Below, piece after piece: positions 7,394 through 8,140 of a stretch of 8,140 nucleotides of DNA (position 1 is the first letter of the stretch; every line of letters starts with the position of its first letter). The notes under the pieces are model-generated. The model was not told the DNA's origin and searched no databases. It saw nothing but the letters and a program-made list of their open reading frames with translations. Position numbers and translations under genes: made by a program. The stretch lies in the NCBI GenBank assembly GCA_945949035.1, contig CAMFDH010000050.1, positions 1 to 8,140 on the forward strand. The letters run 5' to 3'. Source of the DNA: an uncultured Actinomyces sp. (GTDB lineage: Bacteria; Actinomycetota; Actinomycetes; Actinomycetales; Actinomycetaceae).

Positions 7394-7428
7394 GAAGGGG
7401 CGCCCCCACAGGGGGCGCTTCGCCCTTC
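7394..7428 (+). terminator. GC-rich hairpin downstream of gltX, probable terminator
   Basis: Starting 3 bases after the gltX stop, GCGCCCCC (7400-7407) and GGGGGCGC (7411-7418) form a perfect 8-bp stem with an ACA loop. An outer GAAGGG (7394-7399) can pair with CCCTTC (7423-7428) across a TTCG bulge. There is no T-tract immediately after, so this is a U-less hairpin of the kind often proposed for GC-rich actinobacteria. Confidence 0.65.
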
Positions 7429-7460
7429 TAGCGACATGTGCCACAAGTCGAGTTTTTGAT

Positions 7461-7490
7461 TTGAGTGCAGGTTACTGGTTCGGGTAATCT
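7461..7490 (+). promoter_or_regulatory. Promoter of the tRNA cluster
   Basis: TTGAGT at 7461-7466 and TAATCT at 7485-7490 are separated by 18 bp, a good sigma-70-type promoter. Transcription would begin near 7497, leaving a leader of about 27 bases before tRNA-Gln. An overlapping TTGATT at 7456-7461 is a less well-spaced -35 alternative. The preceding bases 7429-7460 show nothing else. Confidence 0.6.
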
Positions 7491-7498
7491 TCTATTTC

Positions 7499-7518
7499 GC
7501 TGGTCCTCAACGGCCAGC
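7499..7518 (+). other. Hairpin in the 5' leader of the tRNA transcript
   Basis: GCTGGTC (7499-7505) pairs with GGCCAGC (7512-7518), with one G-T wobble and a six-base loop. It sits between the predicted transcription start and the 5' end of tRNA-Gln, where it would be removed by RNase P. It may aid folding or processing of the precursor. Confidence 0.4.
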
Positions 7519-7523
7519 AACCT

Positions 7524-7595
7524 TGGGGTATGGTGTAATTGGCAGCACGAGAGATTCTGATTCTTTTAGTCTAGGTTCGAGTCCTAGTACCCCAG
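7524..7595 (+). tRNA. tRNA-Gln (anticodon CUG)
   Basis: A full cloverleaf can be drawn. Acceptor TGGGGTA (7524-7530) pairs with TACCCCA (7588-7594), followed by discriminator G at 7595. The D arm is GTGT/GCAC. The anticodon stem AGAGA/TCTTT encloses the loop TTCTGAT, with anticodon CTG at 7557-7559. The T arm CTAGG/CCTAG has loop TTCGAGT. It reads the codon CAG. The bases after the discriminator are CGG, so CCA must be added enzymatically. Confidence 0.95.
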
Positions 7596-7623
7596 CGGAA
7601 CTGACTTTCGGTTGGTTCTTCCT

Positions 7624-7810
7624 GGCTCCCATCGTCTAGCGGCCTAGGACACCGCCCTCTCACGGCGGCGACACGGGTTCAAATCCCGTTGGGAGTACAA
7701 GCGAGGTTGATCCGGTTTCCGGAACAGCTAAGCCAGGCCCCCATCGTCTAGCGGCCTAGGACACCGCCCTCTCACGGCGGCGACACGGGTTCAAATCCCG
7801 TTGGGGGTAC
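7624..7810 (+). repeat. Tandem duplication of a 75-base tRNA-Glu unit
   Basis: Bases 7624-7698 recur at 7736-7810, 112 bases apart, with only two differences (7627 T to 7739 C; 7694 A to 7806 G). The 37 bases between the units hold a small TCCGG-TTT-CCGGA hairpin at 7711-7723 and nothing else that I can identify. Confidence 0.85.
7625..7697 (+). tRNA. tRNA-Glu (anticodon CUC), copy 1
   Basis: Acceptor GCTCCCA pairs with TGGGAGT, including a G-U pair at 1:72, with discriminator A at 7697. The anticodon stem CCGCC/GGCGG encloses loop CTCTCAC with anticodon CTC at 7659-7661. The T arm ACGGG/CCCGT has loop TTCAAAT. It reads the codon GAG. CAA follows the discriminator, so CCA is not encoded. It lies 29 bases after tRNA-Gln with no promoter visible between, so the two are probably co-transcribed. 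Confidence 0.95.
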
Positions 7811-7812
7811 CA
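7737..7812 (+). tRNA. tRNA-Glu (anticodon CUC), copy 2, with encoded CCA
   Basis: Identical to the first tRNA-Glu except for the acceptor pair 3:70, which is C-G here instead of U-A; the acceptor is GCCCCCA/TGGGGGT. The anticodon CTC is at 7771-7773 and the discriminator A at 7809. Bases 7810-7812 read CCA, so this copy may carry its 3' end in the gene, although a three-base match could be chance. It is followed almost at once by the terminator. Confidence 0.95.
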
Positions 7813-7814
7813 CT

Positions 7815-7846
7815 GCCTTGTATCAGATTTCGATACAGGGCTTTTT
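7815..7846 (+). terminator. Rho-independent terminator of the tRNA cluster
   Basis: A 10-bp stem (7815-7824 with 7832-7841, one T-G wobble) built around TGTATC and GATACA has a seven-base loop AGATTTC. It is followed directly by TTTTT at 7842-7846. This canonical form ends the tRNA transcript before the glycosyltransferase gene. Confidence 0.85.
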
Positions 7847-7860
7847 CTGTTTCTGGCCCC

Positions 7861-7866
7861 AAGGAG
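7861..7866 (+). promoter_or_regulatory. Ribosome binding site of the glycosyltransferase gene
   Basis: AAGGAG ends 4 bases before the GTG at 7871. The spacing is slightly short but acceptable, and it supports this unusual start codon. No promoter is obvious in the short gap after the terminator. Confidence 0.6.
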
Positions 7867-7870
7867 TGCC

Positions 7871-8140
7871 GTGCGTATCGTTCACGTCTCTGACACGTTT
7901 GCCCCGATCATGGGTGGAATCGAAACGCAGGTGGCGCGTTTGGCGACGCAGCAGGCCCTGCAGGGTCACCAGGTCATTGTCCTCACCGCGGCAATGCGTG
8001 AGCCGGCCAAGGGGATGCCACGCAGTGTTTCCTCAGGGGTGGGCGCCTCAGTGATTGCCGGGGTCGAGGTCGAGCTACCCGAAGGGCTCTCGGTTGATCC
8101 GGCAGGTACCGCTCCCTACACCGTGATTCGTTCAGAGTGG
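7871..8140 (+). CDS. GT4-type glycosyltransferase, N-terminal part only
   Basis: The first 90 codons of a gene that continues beyond the window. The protein begins (M)RIVHVSDTFAPIMGGIETQV and continues with LQGHQVIVLTA. This is the first beta strand and glycine-rich loop (GG at 15-16, E18) of the N-terminal Rossmann domain of GT-B glycosyltransferases of family GT4, which move sugars from nucleotide donors onto lipids, polysaccharides or small molecules. The GTG start is chosen because the conserved strand begins at once and AAGGAG precedes it. The C-terminal donor-binding domain is not visible, so the acceptor and donor cannot be guessed. The upstream terminator suggests it is transcribed separately from the tRNAs. 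Confidence 0.82.
   Translation, partial: MRIVHVSDTFAPIMGGIETQVARLATQQALQGHQVIVLTAAMREPAKGMPRSVSSGVGASVIAGVEVELPEGLSVDPAGTAPYTVIRSEW

Noticed and set aside
6444..7409. Long open frame (321 codons) on the minus strand opposite gltX
   Set aside because: It lies entirely over the well-supported gltX gene; its product shows no recognisable family features. Long antisense frames are expected in GC-rich DNA.
7625..7812. tRNA cluster as an integration site with attL/attR-like direct repeats
   Set aside because: The repeated unit is a complete functional tRNA in both copies, and only 39 bases separate them. No integrase or mobile cargo is present, so simple gene duplication explains it.
7818..8054. 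Forward 78-codon frame after the tRNAs
   Set aside because: It begins inside the terminator hairpin and is in a different frame from the glycosyltransferase, whose first 90 codons match the GT4 N-terminal pattern.

Overview
The window reads as a core-genome segment of a GC-rich actinobacterium. Four things point there. The lipoate ligase has its small accessory domain in front of the catalytic domain. A Ski2/Mtr4-like helicase has a C-terminal region like the DUF3516 family, which is typical of Actinobacteria. The FAH-family gene and gltX are near neighbours, as I recall for Rv2993c and gltX (Rv2992c) in Mycobacterium. Finally, several starts look leaderless. The gene mix feels like the Actinomycetales (for example Actinomycetaceae), but that finer placement is only an impression and was not tested.

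Layout, left to right. (1) The 3' part of a lipoate--protein ligase gene runs forward off the left edge and ends at 934. (2) It converges, with only 8 bp between the two stop codons, on a 903-residue helicase gene on the minus strand (943-3654). (3) A 124-bp divergent intergenic region rich in inverted repeats separates the helicase from a forward FAH-family hydrolase gene (3779-4555). (4) That gene converges tail to tail on a PLP-dependent aminotransferase or C-S lyase of the PatB/MalY type (5739-4552, minus); both genes use the same palindromic CTAG for their stop codons. (5) A second divergent region of 152 bp leads to gltX, glutamyl-tRNA synthetase (5892-7391), followed by a GC-rich hairpin. 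(6) A promoter and a short leader precede a tRNA cluster: tRNA-Gln(CUG), tRNA-Glu(CUC) and a second tRNA-Glu(CUC), closed by a canonical rho-independent terminator. (7) The first 90 codons of a GT4-like glycosyltransferase run off the right edge.

The clearest functional grouping is gltX with the tRNAs that follow it. GluRS charges tRNA-Glu, and in bacteria using the GatCAB route it also mischarges tRNA-Gln with glutamate, so enzyme and substrates sit together. The other genes are housekeeping or metabolic and are not obviously linked: lipoylation of 2-oxoacid dehydrogenases or GcvH, RNA unwinding or turnover, hydrolysis or decarboxylation of acylpyruvate-like compounds, sulfur amino acid cleavage, and sugar transfer.

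I found no mobile element, CRISPR array, toxin-antitoxin pair or defence-like system. The most unusual items are the shared CTAG stop codon, the two tandem tRNA-Glu(CUC) genes that differ only by a compensated acceptor-stem pair (with CCA encoded in one), the leaderless-looking starts, and the poorly characterised helicase.
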